NCBI RefSeq assembly: GCF_019399895.1
Contig: NC_091874.1
Coordinates: forward strand, 560,501 to 624,500
DNA: 64,000 nucleotides
Direction: 5' to 3'
DNA from: Cardiocondyla obscurior
Taxonomy: Eukaryota; Arthropoda; Insecta; Hymenoptera; Formicidae
In this document: positions 62,401-64,000 of the stretch, piece by piece
Numbering within the stretch: position 1 is the stretch's first letter
Layout of the letters: the number at the start of each line of letters is the position of its first letter
Notes under the pieces: model-generated
Told to the model about the DNA's origin: nothing
Database searches by the model: none
Seen by the model: only the letters and a program-made list of their open reading frames with translations
Made by a program: the position numbers and the translations under genes

Positions 62401-63934
62401 GGTTGAGATTCCGTATGCGTTGTAGTTTCGGGTTCTTTCGTCTTTTCTTTTTCCAGCTTTTTCATTTCCTTTTTTAATTTCTTTCTTTCTTTTTTCGTTA
62501 ATTTTTTGTCGTGTGAATCAACGTCGGATAGTTTGCTTGGAGTAGTACTTGAATTGTTTTTTGCAGTATTACACGTAATGTTATTAATACTTGTTAACGG
62601 CTTGCTGCCTTTATTGCTATCAATTTTATCATTTTTTATATTACTCTTATTCCCTTGGCTAAAAGTCGTACCTCGCACGTCGCACTTGTCCGCACTATTA
62701 ATACTTTTGTTTTTCGCGTTCGAATTCGCAGATGCCGTTTTTGTCTTGTTACTCAAATTAATAATACTATTACTACCGCAATTACTACTATTATTACTAC
62801 AAACGTCTTGCTTATCCTTTTTCCTACTGTTTAATTGTTTTACTGCAGGTAAAGATGGCGACGTTGGTAAAATGGAAACTTCTGGTAAATTACATTGAGG
62901 TAATAATCTTTGAGGTATAGGTTTTTGAGGATCGACAACGGTAATCGTAACCTCTGGTGTCTTTTTTTGTAATTCTATTAACTTTTGTCTCTCCGCTTCT
63001 TGCCTGTCCTTCTTTAATTTTTCCTCAAGCTGTAAAAAGATTTATAACACTATAATTATTGAACATGTACAGCTACATAAATTTCAATATAACTGATATA
63101 AGTACAATTTACATTCAAACGAACCTTTCGCTGTTTCTGTCTCGCTTTCTTCTCAGCTTTCTTGTTGTCTTTTTTCCCACTTTGATTGCCCTCGATAAAT
63201 TCTAACAGTTCTTCCAAATCTCGTTGATCTCGCTGATCATACGGGATCGCGGACATCGTCGAAATTGGAGTGTTCGATCTAAGAATCGAATTTGTCACGG
63301 AACTCTTGCCTTCGGAATTAGCGTTGGGAATCGATAATTCCGACGGGCTTTTCTGCGGACTGCATCCGGTTACGACGGTCTTGCATTTTTTTGCTTTCTT
63401 CTTCGTTAGAAGTTGTCGCAGTCGTTCTCGCATTTCTTTGTAGTTTCGACTCACCGGTGCGACTGACGGCTGAAAATAACGATTTTATTATACTGTTCGT
63501 TTAAGCGATAAAGACATTTTTAATAAGTATTTTAAAGGACTCCACTCACCATTCCGTGGCCAAAAACCTCACAGTAACAACAGTCGCAGTGTCTCACATT
63601 GGCATCCCTCTGTGCAGAACTACTAGTGGAGCACGAGTCCTCTTGACTGCTCCCTGAGTCCGAACAATCCCCATCTCCTGAACTTACTGAAATAACAGAT
63701 ACAAGATTAAAATGTAAGCAGCCAAATAATAAAGATAGCTTTGAAAGACGTATACAACGCATATAAATGTTTACTAACGATCGTTACACGACATTCTCTT
63801 GATATGTTCGACGTTGGCTTGCTTGTGGCACGCATGCGGTGTATGATTGAGTGGGCGAAGTCTCGGGTGAGAACACGGAACTATGTTTTTCGTCAGATCC
63901 GGTATCGGTCCATGAGTGTGCGAATGAGTGTTAC
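59429..63934 (-). CDS. FAM193A: FAM193 family protein, 5' end missing
   Basis: A large low-complexity protein of the FAM193 family; its molecular role is poorly known. Minus-strand exons in the window are 63934-63779, 63686-63550, 63469-63125, 63029-61301, 61094-60312 and 59691-59429, about 1,137 codons. The first visible exon opens mid-codon after an acceptor, so the N-terminus lies beyond the right edge. Family marks are the His/Cys segment HCDCCYCEVFGHG, preceded by CSHPRLRPLN and HACHKQANVEHIKRMSC, a coiled helix RNYKEMRERLRQLLTKKK, and the C-terminal FAM193 block VFTPKDIDLENDEEMDDDER with ELEAFKRFCL. The 1.7-kb exon is Lys/Asn/Gln/Ser-rich and probably disordered. The protein ends in runs of Ser and Ala. 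Splice phases agree throughout. Confidence 0.92.
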
Positions 63935-64000
63935 CTATGATTGCGCGAAGAAAAAATGTATACGAATGTGCGTATTTAATAAATAGACAGCGATAAAATA

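Noticed and set aside
61623..62898. Hydrophobic frames of 125 and 130 codons on the plus strand
   Set aside because: Antisense to the Lys/Asn/Gln-rich FAM193 exon; the leucine and phenylalanine runs are mirror images of that bias.

Overview
The window looks like nuclear DNA of an insect, most probably a hymenopteran and perhaps an ant. The genes are split by short GT-AG introns, AT-rich spacers alternate with GC/CpG-rich promoter patches, and the proteins read like insect orthologues of conserved eukaryotic genes. The species cannot be fixed from the sequence alone. Exon joins were worked out by hand from splice sites and reading-frame phase; every join given keeps the frame.

Layout, left to right: a GC-rich block (1-900) with a minus-strand splice donor, probably the 5' end of a gene running off the left edge; SDR39U1 (minus) divergent from NAA30, the NatC catalytic subunit (plus); the DECD-box RNA helicase UAP56/Hel25E (plus), convergent with LSm4 (minus); a foldback transposon just upstream of LSm4; a long regulatory stretch; plasmanylethanolamine desaturase PEDS1/Kua (plus); 4 kb of AT-rich spacer with a second type of hairpin element; the splicing repressor Rsf1 (plus); ZW10 (minus) divergent from PGAP2 (plus); L2HGDH (minus), for which a short exon encoding a mitochondrial leader is found; two convergent unrecognised genes that seem to share a winged-helix-like segment; an 8 kb spacer; a PAR/CES-2-type bZIP gene (plus) whose introns hold three tRNA genes (His-GTG, Arg-CCT, Met-CAT); and a large FAM193-family gene (minus) running off the right edge.

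The genes do not form a pathway. Four (UAP56, LSm4, Rsf1 and the tRNA set) concern RNA processing or translation, and ZW10, PGAP2 and PEDS1 act in the secretory pathway or membrane lipid metabolism, but their proximity is probably chance. The arrangement is mostly divergent promoter pairs (SDR39U1/NAA30, ZW10/PGAP2) and convergent tail-to-tail pairs (UAP56/LSm4, PGAP2/L2HGDH, the two orphan genes, bZIP/FAM193).

I see no gene cluster that amounts to a new system. The least explained items are the two orphan winged-helix-like genes, the hAT-like foldback family with 8-bp target duplications, the 59-codon upstream ORF before PGAP2, and the intron-nested tRNA genes.
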